Position numbers and translations under genes: made by a program. Under the pieces are notes generated by a model. The model saw only the letters and a program-made list of their open reading frames with translations. It searched no databases and was not told where the DNA came from. 64,000 nt of DNA from Chryseobacterium sp. G0201. GTDB taxonomy: Bacteria; Bacteroidota; Bacteroidia; Flavobacteriales; Weeksellaceae. Shown here in pieces: positions 9,481 to 18,034 of this stretch (the first letter of the stretch is position 1; each line of letters begins with the position of its first letter). The stretch spans positions 2,542,001 through 2,606,000 of the forward strand of contig NZ_CP033917.1 in the NCBI RefSeq assembly GCF_003815655.1, written 5' to 3'.

Positions 9481-9657
9481 ATCACAAGGTTAGACAAAGA
9501 TATTTTTAATACTAAAATGCTAATTTAAGATAAACAAAGGCATTTCATTTATTTTTGAAAGACAAAGTTTGTATTACTTTGATAAGTTTACGCCCTTGTT
9601 TATCTTAAAAAAATTAATATTCAAAAAATATCTTTGTCTAACCTTGTGATGAAAAAT
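9474..9657. repeat. Nested palindromic element, about 170-180 bp
   Basis: The outer arms are a perfect 27-bp inverted repeat (9481-9507 starting ATCACAAGGTTAGAC, and 9624-9650), extendable outward by about 7 bases with one bulge. An inner pair, TTAAGATAAACAAAGGC (9525-9541) and its near-complement at 9592-9608, nests inside. There is no ORF inside. It sits between two convergent genes. It looks like a miniature transposable element or a large hairpin-forming intergenic element; no clear target-site duplication is visible. Confidence 0.85.
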
Positions 9658-9676
9658 ACAAAAGGTGAAGACAAAA

Positions 9677-11602
9677 TCAGTCCTCAAACTTCCATCTCAC
9701 AAAAGCTTCCATGGCTTCATATTCTGCCAATCCTAATTCATCATAAGCCTTTGCTGTTTCACGATTACGGTCTTCCGCACGTTGCCAGAATTCCCTTGCG
9801 TCATCTCCCGGAAAAACAGCTCTGTCTTTCTGACTTTGATGTTTAAAAATAGCGTGTTTTTTTCTTTCCAATTCTTTTGGGCTGATCGGTACAGCCATTT
9901 CAATTTCGTGGGTTTCAAATTCATGCCAGGCTCCGCGATACATCCATAACCAGCAGTCTTTTGCCCAAGTTTCAGTTTTTCGCAGTCGTTTTAATGCTTC
10001 TAGAATAATATTAAAACAAATGATATGGGTTCCATGAGGATCTTCAAAATCTCCCGCTGCAAAAACCTGATGAGGTTGTACTTTTTGAAGCAACTTCATT
10101 GTCAGTTCAATATCAACATCGGTAACAGGATTTTTTTTATTTTTTCCACTTTCGTAAAAAGGAAGTGACTGAAAATGAATATGATCATCCTCCAAACCAC
10201 AATAACGTGCGGCAGCAATAGCTTCACCTTTTCGGATCAATCCTTTAATTGTTTGAATTTCAGGAGTATCAACCTGATTAGGTTTTTTCTGATCAATAAA
10301 TGAACGCATATTTTGGTACAGTTCTTTAAGTTTTGCGTTATCCATTCCCATTCTTTCGGTAAAATCTACGTTAAACTCAATGAAACGAAGAGCATCATCA
10401 TCCCAAACCGCTGTATTTCCTGAAGTTTGATATGCAACGTGTACATCGTGTTTTTGATCGACTAACCGGATAAATGTTCCGCCCATCGAAATGACATCAT
10501 CATCGGGATGTGGAGAAAAAATGATCACGCGCTTTTGAGAAGGTTCGGCTCTTTCGGGACGTTGAGAATCGTCGGCATTTGGTTTTCCGCCGGGCCAGCC
10601 TGTGATCGTATGTTGTAATTTGTTGAATATGTGAATATTGATATTGTAAACAGGACCGCGTTCAGTGGCCAGTTGAGCCATTCCATTATTGTTGTAATCG
10701 TCTTCTGTGAGTTTTAATACGGGTTTTTGAAGGTGGTTTGCGAGCCAGATAACTGCTTTATGAATCAATTTATCTGTCCAGATACAATCTTTTACGAGCC
10801 ATGGAGTATCAAAACGGGTAAGTTCTGAAGCCGCAGGTTGATCCAGAATAAATTCTACATTATTTGAGAGTTGAAGATAAGTTGCCGGAACTTTTCCTGA
10901 AATTTTTCCTTCTATAGCTTTTTTAATGATGGAAGCTTTTTTACGGCTCCATGCCATCAGAATGATCTCTTTAGCTTTAAAAATGGTACCGATTCCCATC
11001 GTGATTGCTTTTGTGGGAACAAAACTTTTTCCTCCAAAATCTTTTGCAGCGTCTCGTCGGGTAAGATCGTCAAGCGTAACCAAACGTGTTCCTGAATTTG
11101 GAGCGGAACCTGGTTCATTAAAACCAATGTGCCCTGTACGTCCGATTCCCAGGATTTGAATGTCTAATCCACCAAGTTCTGCAATTTTCTTTTCATATTG
11201 TAAACAGAAATCAGGGATGTCTTCTAAAGCCAACGTTCCATCCGGAATATGAATATTCTTTTTTTCTATATCGATATGATCGAAAAGGTTTTCGTTCATA
11301 AAAGTAACATAGCTTTGAGAAGCGTTGGGGAGCATTGGATAATATTCGTCAAGATTAAAAGTGATTACATTTTTAAAGCTTAAACCTTCTTCTTTATGTA
11401 ATCTTACCAGCTCGTTATAAACAGCAATTGGTGTCACTCCGGTTGCCAATCCGAGTACGGCGAAAGTATTTTCTGCCTGTTTTTTTCTGATGATATCGGC
11501 GATACGATGAGCAACATTAATAGAAGCGGATCTCGGATCTTCAAAAACATTCACGGGCAATTTTTCAAAACGAGTTTCTTCGAGTAAATTTAATTTTATC
11601 AT
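9677..11602 (-). CDS. nagB: Glucosamine-6-phosphate deaminase fused to PIG-L/LmbE-type deacetylase
   Basis: 641 residues. About residues 1-290 are the NagB/6-phosphogluconolactonase fold (VLGLATGVTPIAVY, FNLDEYYP, GIGRTGHIGFNEPGS), which converts glucosamine-6-phosphate to fructose-6-phosphate and ammonia. About residues 355-560 are a PIG-L/LmbE zinc deacetylase-like domain with the metal motif HPDDD (IIFSPHPDDDVISMGG) and a later DPHGTH. The fusion would let one protein act on N-acetylglucosamine-type substrates (deacetylate, then deaminate), but whether the second domain is an enzyme on the same pathway is inference. The same long form is known in Bacteroidetes. Single gene, convergent with uvrD across the palindromic element. 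Confidence 0.92.
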   Translation of the reverse strand: MIKLNLLEETRFEKLPVNVFEDPRSASINVAHRIADIIRKKQAENTFAVLGLATGVTPIAVYNELVRLHKEEGLSFKNVITFNLDEYYPMLPNASQSYVTFMNENLFDHIDIEKKNIHIPDGTLALEDIPDFCLQYEKKIAELGGLDIQILGIGRTGHIGFNEPGSAPNSGTRLVTLDDLTRRDAAKDFGGKSFVPTKAITMGIGTIFKAKEIILMAWSRKKASIIKKAIEGKISGKVPATYLQLSNNVEFILDQPAASELTRFDTPWLVKDCIWTDKLIHKAVIWLANHLQKPVLKLTEDDYNNNGMAQLATERGPVYNINIHIFNKLQHTITGWPGGKPNADDSQRPERAEPSQKRVIIFSPHPDDDVISMGGTFIRLVDQKHDVHVAYQTSGNTAVWDDDALRFIEFNVDFTERMGMDNAKLKELYQNMRSFIDQKKPNQVDTPEIQTIKGLIRKGEAIAAARYCGLEDDHIHFQSLPFYESGKNKKNPVTDVDIELTMKLLQKVQPHQVFAAGDFEDPHGTHIICFNIILEALKRLRKTETWAKDCWLWMYRGAWHEFETHEIEMAVPISPKELERKKHAIFKHQSQKDRAVFPGDDAREFWQRAEDRNRETAKAYDELGLAEYEAMEAFVRWKFED

Positions 11603-11826
11603 ATTATGTGTGATTTAAGAGTAAATATAATAAGTTATTATTGATTATTAATCAGTGTGTTGGCATTTTTACATCATGTTTAAATGAAATGATTAATTGC
11701 AATAAGATAGGCTGGTGACATACTATTTTACCCTTTAAAAATTAAATTGAAGTTGATTTTTAGATGGAAAATTTATTTTCTGAATTTAAGTAAGAGATAT
11801 TTTCCTAAATTAAAAGTCTATTAATT

Positions 11827-11856
11827 TTGTAGACTAATAAATATGCTTTACATTTG
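11827..11856 (+). promoter_or_regulatory. Bacteroidetes-type promoter of TonB receptor gene
   Basis: TTG at 11827-11829, a 19-base spacer, TACATTTG at 11849-11856; 44 bases before the ATG. Confidence 0.75.
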
Positions 11857-11900
11857 CTCCTCAAAAAAACATAAATCATTAATTATTTTTTACAAAGTCT

Positions 11901-14621
11901 ATGAAAAATAAAACGACAATTTTTTCAGCTTCAGTTCTTTTTTTCTTGGGAACTTATACATATGCGCAACAAAAAGATACTTTAAAGACGGGAGATGTAG
12001 AGGAAGTGGTAATTCTGGGATCAAGAAGTGGGGCAAGGTCTAAGGTAGACAGCCCTGTTCCTGTGGATGTATTTAATGTAAAAGAATCTTCAGTTATTCT
12101 TCCGCAAACCAATATTTCGCAGATCTTAAATGCAGTGGCGCCATCTTTTACTTCAACGATTCAGACTAATGCAGATGGAACGGATCATTTGGATCCTGCA
12201 CAGTTAAGAGGTCTTGGTCCGGATCAGGTGTTGGTTTTGGTGAACGGAAAAAGGAGACATACTTCAGCCTTGGTGAATGTTAACGGATCGCCCGGTAGAG
12301 GAAGTGTGGGAACGGATTTAAACTCAATTCCGTCGTTTGCTTTAACAAGAATTGAGGTTTTACGTGATGGAGCATCAGCTCAATATGGCTCAGATGCAAT
12401 TGCGGGAGTTATCAATTTAGAATTAAAAAGAGATACCGGAAAATTAACCGGACAAGTAAGTTATGGAGGAAATCTAACGCCAACTGCTAATGATCATACC
12501 GGAGATTTTGACGGACAGAATATTCAGGTAGATCTTAATTACGGGAATAAAATTGGTAAGAAAGGTGGTTTTTATAACATAACATGGACTTCACAATTCA
12601 GAAATCCAACTTACAGAGCAGGAACAGAAAGCGGGACAATTTATAATGCTTACAATGCGATTGAGCAACGCGCTTTGAATAATGGAGTGAATCTTTCTTC
12701 CCTTTTTACAAACATTGGAAGTACGCCCAATTCTCAGCAAATTGTTAATTCTATTCATCAATATGCTCAAGGGGTAAATTATTTTTCAGCTGATTTTCAA
12801 AATCAGATACAATCGGCTACTACCATCACTGCTTTACAGGGACTTTTGAATACCAATGTTACGGATCAGGAATTAGCGTACAGAGGGCAGGATAGAAAGG
12901 ATTTCAACATGCAGGTAGGGCAGTCTAAACTGAGTAATCAACAGCTTTTTGCCAATATCGAAATTCCTATCAATGACAACTGGAAAGTCTATACTTTTGG
13001 AGGATACAGCTTCAGACATGGTACTTCCGGAGGTTTTTACAGAAAGCCAAACCAAAGCCGAACTTTTACAGGATTATATCCTAATGGTTATTTACCACAA
13101 ATCGGCACCAATATTCAGGATCTTTCGCTATCTGCAGGAATTAAAGGAAACTGGGAAGGCTGGAATATAGATTTTAGCAATACTTTCGGGCAAAACTCGT
13201 TTGATTATACAATTCAGAATACAGGAAATACATCTCTGAGATTTGCTTCACCAAGCGAATTTAGCGCAGGTGGGTTAAGGTTTTCTCAGAATACCATCAA
13301 TTTAGATTTTTCAAAAAAATATAATGTCTGGAGCGGAATAAATATTGCTTTTGGAGCAGAACACCGCTATGAAAACTTTAAAATCACAGCAGGTGAAGAA
13401 GCTTCCTACGCAACCTATGATGTGAATGGAAATGTTTGGAATAATACCACTCAGAGACCAACTGACTTTTTTGGAAATGTTTTAGCAGGAGGTTCTCAGG
13501 TTTTTGGAGGTTTCAGACCTGAAAATGCAGTAGATAAAAACCGTCAGTCAGTTGCCGGATACGCAGATTTTGAATTTAACTTTACAGATTGGTTATTGGT
13601 AGATGCTGCTGCGAGATATGAAAATTATTCTGATTTTGGTTCTACTTTTAATTATAAACTGGCCTCAAGAATTAAATTAGATAAAAATTTAAATGTCAGA
13701 TTTGCCGGATCTACAGGCTTTAGAGCTCCATCAATTCATCAGATTTATTATAATGTAACGTCTACTTTATTTACTGATGGTGTTTTAAAAGAGGTTGGAA
13801 CTTTTAGTAATGATTCAAAAGTTGCCAATTTATTGGGTATTCCAAGTTTAAAACAGGAGACCTCAAAGTCTGCAAGTGTTGGATTTACGTATAAAATTCC
13901 GGCTGCTAATTTAACATTTACAGCGGATGGATATTTTACAAGAATTGATAATCGAATTATTCTTACAGGACAGTTTGCAAGAGCTGCGGTTTCTGCAGCA
14001 GCGCAGGAAGCCTTTGATGTAGCCGGAGTAAATGCCGTTCAGTTATTTGCCAATGCAATTGATACAGAAACGAAAGGATTGGATGTTGTTATCAGCCATA
14101 ATCTGAGATTTTCGGGAGCCAAATTAGATAACAATTTTGCGATCAATCTTAATCAGACCAAAAAAGTGGGAAATATACATTCCTCGGGTTCTTTACAGGA
14201 AACAAATTTAGAAAATGTTTATTTTTCTGAAGCTTCAAGAATCTATCTTGAAGAAGCCGTACCAAGAGTAAAAGCGAGTTTTTCAAATCAACTTTCTTGG
14301 GGGAAAACCATATTTTATTTGAGAAACACCTATTTTGGAAAGGTAACAAGTCCTGACATTATTGATGCCAACGGAAATGGAATTGTTGAGCCTAATGAAC
14401 ATCAGCAGATCACACCGAAAATTATCACAGATCTTTCCGTAGCTTATCAGCTTACAAAAAATATAGGTCTTACATTGGGAGTGAATAATCTATTTGATAT
14501 TTATCCAACAAAAAATTTGACTGCATCTACCAATAACGATCAGTTTATCTACTCGCGTTCTACATCGCAGTTTGGACAGAACGGTAGGTATCTGTTTTCA
14601 CGACTTAATTTCAATTTTTAA
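11901..14621 (+). CDS. TonB-dependent outer-membrane receptor
   Basis: 906 residues with a signal peptide (cut near TYAQ-Q). After a short Asp/Glu-rich linker (GDVEEVVILGSRSG, which contains the probable TonB box) comes the plug (about 50-175: LRGLGPDQVLVLVNGKRRH, IEVLRDGASAQYGSDAIAGV) and a 22-strand-type barrel ending in the aromatic C-terminus SRLNFNF. It imports a large or scarce nutrient through the outer membrane. It has no N-terminal carboxypeptidase-like domain and no SusD partner, so a RagA/SusC-type glycan importer is unlikely. The substrate (siderophore or other) cannot be told. Monocistronic, with promoter and terminator. Confidence 0.92.
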   Translation: MKNKTTIFSASVLFFLGTYTYAQQKDTLKTGDVEEVVILGSRSGARSKVDSPVPVDVFNVKESSVILPQTNISQILNAVAPSFTSTIQTNADGTDHLDPAQLRGLGPDQVLVLVNGKRRHTSALVNVNGSPGRGSVGTDLNSIPSFALTRIEVLRDGASAQYGSDAIAGVINLELKRDTGKLTGQVSYGGNLTPTANDHTGDFDGQNIQVDLNYGNKIGKKGGFYNITWTSQFRNPTYRAGTESGTIYNAYNAIEQRALNNGVNLSSLFTNIGSTPNSQQIVNSIHQYAQGVNYFSADFQNQIQSATTITALQGLLNTNVTDQELAYRGQDRKDFNMQVGQSKLSNQQLFANIEIPINDNWKVYTFGGYSFRHGTSGGFYRKPNQSRTFTGLYPNGYLPQIGTNIQDLSLSAGIKGNWEGWNIDFSNTFGQNSFDYTIQNTGNTSLRFASPSEFSAGGLRFSQNTINLDFSKKYNVWSGINIAFGAEHRYENFKITAGEEASYATYDVNGNVWNNTTQRPTDFFGNVLAGGSQVFGGFRPENAVDKNRQSVAGYADFEFNFTDWLLVDAAARYENYSDFGSTFNYKLASRIKLDKNLNVRFAGSTGFRAPSIHQIYYNVTSTLFTDGVLKEVGTFSNDSKVANLLGIPSLKQETSKSASVGFTYKIPAANLTFTADGYFTRIDNRIILTGQFARAAVSAAAQEAFDVAGVNAVQLFANAIDTETKGLDVVISHNLRFSGAKLDNNFAINLNQTKKVGNIHSSGSLQETNLENVYFSEASRIYLEEAVPRVKASFSNQLSWGKTIFYLRNTYFGKVTSPDIIDANGNGIVEPNEHQQITPKIITDLSVAYQLTKNIGLTLGVNNLFDIYPTKNLTASTNNDQFIYSRSTSQFGQNGRYLFSRLNFNF

Positions 14622-14655
14622 ATGTTTTTTTAGCTTTCTATTATTATTTATTAGG

Positions 14656-14688
14656 AACGGATTCTTTATGGGAATCCGTTTTTTTTGG
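14656..14688 (+). terminator. Terminator after TonB receptor gene
   Basis: Perfect 9-bp stem AACGGATTC / GAATCCGTT with a 7-base loop, followed by an eight-T run. Confidence 0.85.
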
Positions 14689-14737
14689 ATTATAGAAAAG
14701 ATTTAATTTTAAAGGGCTAAAATATTGAAAGTTGAAC

Positions 14738-14745
14738 TATTTTTG
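14738..14745 (+). promoter_or_regulatory. -7 element of the PLD-like gene
   Basis: TATTTTTG matches TAnnTTTG, 53 bases before the ATG at 14799. No TTG is found at the right spacing upstream, so this is weaker than the other promoters listed. Confidence 0.45.
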
Positions 14746-14798
14746 CTGTCCGATAAAAACAACAAACAAATAATGAAAAACCGCAATTTTTACTAATA

Positions 14799-15566
14799 AT
14801 GGGAACTTTTTATAATAATGCAGTGTGCGATATTTACATGGGAAAAGGTGCCGGTGTAAAACTTATGCAGGATATCAGAAATGCGAAGAAAAATGTGAAA
14901 ATTGTATCTCCCTATCTTTCTCCGTTTTTAATTAAAGAACTTATTTTTCTTCATTCCAGAGGGATCAATATTAAACTTATTACAAGCGATGAAATAGAAG
15001 ATTTTTATGGATATGAGAAAAATATTCATAAGCTGATTACTCAAAACAAACACGTTGATGAAGAGGCAAAACAAACAAGAGATAATCTGGTTAGTCTGTC
15101 GGGGACATTACTTTTTGCAATGATCGGGCTGGCTGTCGTTCTGTTTCCGTTAATGTATCTTTTGAAGGATTTTAGGTTTGCGTATGGATTTATTGTTGTA
15201 GCTATTATGTTTTTTGCAAGAGATCTTGTCGTTAAAAAAATTAAGAAGACTAAAGTGTATCACTATACTTACAAACAGCTATTTCCTTTCAAGGTTTTTG
15301 TTTCGCCTAATAGTGGAAATTCTTTCAATAAAACCTTTATTCATAGCAAAATTTACGTTATTGATGATGAAATTGCTTATTTAGGTTCTCTTAATTTTAC
15401 AGGAAGCGGTGTAAAGGAAAATCATGAAACAAGAATCAGGACAACAGATGTTAATGCTGTTAAAAAAATTATTGAAGAAATGAAAGATCTTTTTTTTAAT
15501 TCAAATCTGGCGGAAAGAGACATTCAATTTTGGGGAAGTCAATTGTATGATGAACCTGAAAATTAA
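14799..15566 (+). CDS. Phospholipase D-like membrane protein with one HKD motif
   Basis: 255 residues. The C-terminal half has a clear HxKxxxxD motif (His182, Lys184, Asp189 in IHSKIYVIDDE) followed by YLGSLNFTGSG, as in PLD-superfamily nucleases and phospholipases. The N-terminal half has the PLD core strands (KKNVKIVSPYL, INIKLITSD) but no HKD. Two transmembrane helices (about 100-121 and 126-145) are inserted between the halves. With one HKD, activity would need a homodimer, as in Nuc-type members. The substrate is unknown; phospholipid processing or nucleic-acid cleavage are both possible. Its stop abuts the stop of the convergent esterase gene. Confidence 0.8.
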   Translation: MGTFYNNAVCDIYMGKGAGVKLMQDIRNAKKNVKIVSPYLSPFLIKELIFLHSRGINIKLITSDEIEDFYGYEKNIHKLITQNKHVDEEAKQTRDNLVSLSGTLLFAMIGLAVVLFPLMYLLKDFRFAYGFIVVAIMFFARDLVVKKIKKTKVYHYTYKQLFPFKVFVSPNSGNSFNKTFIHSKIYVIDDEIAYLGSLNFTGSGVKENHETRIRTTDVNAVKKIIEEMKDLFFNSNLAERDIQFWGSQLYDEPEN

Positions 15567-16595
15567 TTAATTCTTCTTTTGTGAAACAATAAAATTTACC
15601 ATTTCATCATCGATTTGATTAAGATAGGTTTTGTCGGTTGTTCCAAAACCGTGCATTCCATCCTTTACAATGATCAAAGAATTTTGAACATTGGCTTTTT
15701 TAAGCTTTCTGCTGAGTTTTTTAGATTGCTGTAACGGAACCACCTTATCCTTGTCTCCCTGTACAATTAAAGTAGGAACGGCGGTATCTGCATAAGTTAT
15801 CGGAGATACGGTTTTAAAATATTTTACAACCTTTCTTTTATCTTTTTTAATATCATATCCGGAAATTCCATCGACAAGATTTTCTCTCAAAGTCACAATT
15901 TTGTTTGAAAATATTAATCCTACGAAAAAAACAGGAACTTTTCCGATGCGTGTATGAAGAAGTGTATTAAGATCTGCCGGGCCAAAATTATCAACAACGT
16001 AATTTACTTTTGCAGAATATGAGGCTAATTCCGGACTTCCAACGAATTCGTTATCTTGAGTGTAGGCAGCTAGCATAGAAAGATGAGCGCCCGACGAAGC
16101 TCCGAATAATCCGATATTATTGGTGTCAAAATTATATTTTTCAGCATTTTTTCTCACCCATCTTATCGCGTCTTTAGTATCCTGAAGCGGTAACGGAAAA
16201 TGAATTTTTTCACTTAATAAGGTGTAGTTTATTGCAATTACAGCATATTTTTTTTCAACCAATTTTAGAAACATATCTTCAATATAAGTCTCTGACCGTA
16301 TGGTTTTATCACCTTTTACCCATCCTCCTCCGTAGACATAAATTACAACAGGAAGTTTCTCTGATGAGGTATCTTTTGGCGTGTAGATATCCAAAGCCAT
16401 TTGATCACCATTTTGATTGGTTTTGTAGATAATATTTTCAGAAACGTTTGCCTTTTCCGGTAACAGCGTACTTTTCCCGGTTTTGGGTTCAAATGGAAGC
16501 TGAGAAAAACTTAAAGTAAATAAATTTAAAAATAAAACAAAAAACAGGTTTCTTGAAAACCTGTAGATTGATATGCTGTTCGATAATGATTTCAT
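15567..16595 (-). CDS. Secreted alpha/beta-hydrolase (carboxylesterase type)
   Basis: 342 residues with an N-terminal hydrophobic signal (residues about 15-32, ending LSFSQ). It has the hormone-sensitive-lipase/BD-FAE-like features: oxyanion motif YGGGW, nucleophile elbow GASSG (the first Ser is the nucleophile), acid region IVQGDKDKVVPL, and His in DGMHGFG. It probably hydrolyses small esters, possibly acetylated or feruloylated sugars, in the periplasm or outside; the substrate is inference. It converges on the PLD-like gene with no spacer at all and lies 23 bases downstream of the start-side genes on the same strand. Confidence 0.88.
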   Translation of the reverse strand: MKSLSNSISIYRFSRNLFFVLFLNLFTLSFSQLPFEPKTGKSTLLPEKANVSENIIYKTNQNGDQMALDIYTPKDTSSEKLPVVIYVYGGGWVKGDKTIRSETYIEDMFLKLVEKKYAVIAINYTLLSEKIHFPLPLQDTKDAIRWVRKNAEKYNFDTNNIGLFGASSGAHLSMLAAYTQDNEFVGSPELASYSAKVNYVVDNFGPADLNTLLHTRIGKVPVFFVGLIFSNKIVTLRENLVDGISGYDIKKDKRKVVKYFKTVSPITYADTAVPTLIVQGDKDKVVPLQQSKKLSRKLKKANVQNSLIIVKDGMHGFGTTDKTYLNQIDDEMVNFIVSQKKN

Positions 16596-16618
16596 ATGAT
16601 ATTTTTTGAAAGAGTTCC

Positions 16619-17002
16619 TTATTTTACTAACTCTTCAAAAAGTTTACCAAAAGTCTTTTCCAGATCTTTAGATTTCCCCGGATGAGGTCTTGAAGTCTGT
16701 ACTACAGAACTTCTCACCGCCGTCAGCCAACGGAAACGTTCAGGGACTTCCAGTTGGGCAATCGGTCCGCCATTTTTATCGCCATTTGCAATTTTTTGAA
16801 AGCTTTCCAGATTTTGAATAATGTCTTCATAATCAAGTTTGCTGTGCATCAGTTTAAATTTATCCGGACACAGATAATATTCCATCCTGATGAATTTTTC
16901 TTTTTTAGAAAACAACACAAGTCCGATGTTGAAAAATTCTTCTCTCTCAACCTTTGGAACCAAGCGTATTACAGCGTATTCGTAAATTTTATCCTCTTGC
17001 AT
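16619..17002 (-). CDS. DUF3037 protein, partner of HipA-like kinase
   Basis: 127 residues, soluble. The N-terminus (YEYAVIRLVPKVEREEFFNIGLVLFSK) is typical of the DUF3037 family, whose function is unknown. It overlaps the end of the HipA-like kinase gene by 14 bases, so the two are translationally coupled. The same neighbour pair is common in Bacteroidetes and other phyla, hinting at a two-protein unit resembling a toxin-antitoxin or kinase-regulator pair, but it is unlike HipB and has no DNA-binding domain. Confidence 0.82.
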   Translation of the reverse strand: MQEDKIYEYAVIRLVPKVEREEFFNIGLVLFSKKEKFIRMEYYLCPDKFKLMHSKLDYEDIIQNLESFQKIANGDKNGGPIAQLEVPERFRWLTAVRSSVVQTSRPHPGKSKDLEKTFGKLFEELVK

Positions 17003-17762
17003 TTTTGGCTTCGTTTAAAAAGATTTCAGAATTTTCTAATCGCGTTTTCAGGAAGTTAAAATAAACTTCGCGAATTTCTTCAGGTGTTTCATCGGCATCA
17101 TTCCAATGTAACCAATCTTCAGGAATCAAATTGACGATTTCTCTGAAAACAGTATCATTTAAAACTTCTTTTGCGAATTTATCTGCTTCATCCAACATTT
17201 TCGCCTGTGGAAGCAAAACATGGTCTTTTACATATTTGAACGGAGTTTTCGCTGCTGTATCAAAATTTTGCCAAGAATGATGGAAATAAAATGAGGCACC
17301 ATTATCAATAACCCACAATTCTTTATGCCACATTAAAAGATTGGTATTCTTGAAAGTACGGTCGATATTGGTGATAAAAGCATCCAGCCAAACGATTTTT
17401 GATGCCAGAAGCGGATTAATTTTCACACTCGGATCATAAGCGATTGATTCGGAAAGATAATGTAATCCTAAATTCAAACCTTCCGAAAACTTCAGCAAGT
17501 CCTGAATTTCTTCATCCGCTTCAGTTCGACCGAAATCAACATCAAGATTTACAAAAACCAATTCTGGAATTTGCAGTCCTAAAACCTCAGTGATCTTCCC
17601 GCCTAACAGTTCAGAAATGAGCATTTTAACGCCATGACCTGCACCACGGAATTTCAATACATACTTAAAATCATCATCAGCCTCTGCCAGAGCCGGAAGC
17701 GAACCTCCCTCGCGAAGTGGCAGAATATAACGCACTACAGTTACTGTTCTTAAATCCAACAT
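16989..17762 (-). CDS. HipA-like kinase domain protein (HipA_2 type)
   Basis: About 257 residues from the chosen start (MLDLRTVTVVRY). The kinase-like core is seen in EADDDFKYVLKFRGAG (ATP-binding lysine), IVWLDAFITNIDRTFKNTNLL (catalytic Asp, then Asn, comparable to HipA D..N..R..N) and WVIDNGASF (metal-binding Asp). A longer frame opens at 17840, but a full promoter (TTG at 17799-17797, TATTTTTG at 17774-17767) lies inside that extension, so transcripts should start only a few bases before 17762. HipA kinases phosphorylate translation factors such as GltX; the target here is unknown. The promoter side is flanked by a 183-bp dispersed palindromic element. Confidence 0.85.
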   Translation of the reverse strand: MLDLRTVTVVRYILPLREGGSLPALAEADDDFKYVLKFRGAGHGVKMLISELLGGKITEVLGLQIPELVFVNLDVDFGRTEADEEIQDLLKFSEGLNLGLHYLSESIAYDPSVKINPLLASKIVWLDAFITNIDRTFKNTNLLMWHKELWVIDNGASFYFHHSWQNFDTAAKTPFKYVKDHVLLPQAKMLDEADKFAKEVLNDTVFREIVNLIPEDWLHWNDADETPEEIREVYFNFLKTRLENSEIFLNEAKNARG

Positions 17763-17766
17763 ACCG

Positions 17767-17799
17767 CAAAAATAAGATTTTACTTTGTGTTTAGTCCAA
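17767..17799 (-). promoter_or_regulatory. Promoter of HipA-like/DUF3037 operon
   Basis: On the minus strand: TTG (17799-17797), a 22-base spacer, TATTTTTG (17774-17767), ending 4 bases before the ATG at 17762. The messenger would be almost leaderless. Confidence 0.7.
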
Positions 17800-17826
17800 T
17801 TTTTAATATTTTTAAGTGAAAATTGG

Positions 17827-18009
17827 TTGGTTAATCGCAAAGGCGCAAATAATTTTTCAACGGAACATTTTAAGACGCAAATATTTTATCTGCGATAAAA
17901 TTGATTGAGTTTAAACATTAAAATAAAATGAATAAAGGAAAATCTCCGATTTTCTTGCGCCTTAAAAACATAATTAAAATAAAAACTTAGCGCCTTTGCG
18001 ATTAACCAA
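17827..18009. repeat. Dispersed palindromic element family D, copy 1 (183 bp)
   Basis: Perfect 20-bp terminal inverted repeats (17827-17846 TTGGTTAATCGCAAAGGCGC and 17990-18009), inner arms TTTTAAGaCGCAA / TTGCGCCTTAAAA and a central hairpin ATTTTATC-TGC-GATAAAAT (17883-17901). A second copy lies at 29727-29920. No ORF inside. It sits in the divergent promoter region of the HipA-like gene and the hydrolase gene. Confidence 0.88.
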
Positions 18010-18034
18010 CAAATAAATAGAACAAAATCGAAAC

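Noticed and set aside
9474..9657. Simple rho-independent terminator of nagB or uvrD
   Set aside because: uvrD already has a shorter terminator at 9443-9480; the arms are far too long and nested and lack a T-run in the normal place.
17763..17840. N-terminal extension of the HipA-like kinase
   Set aside because: It overlaps a full promoter and the dispersed element and lacks family similarity.
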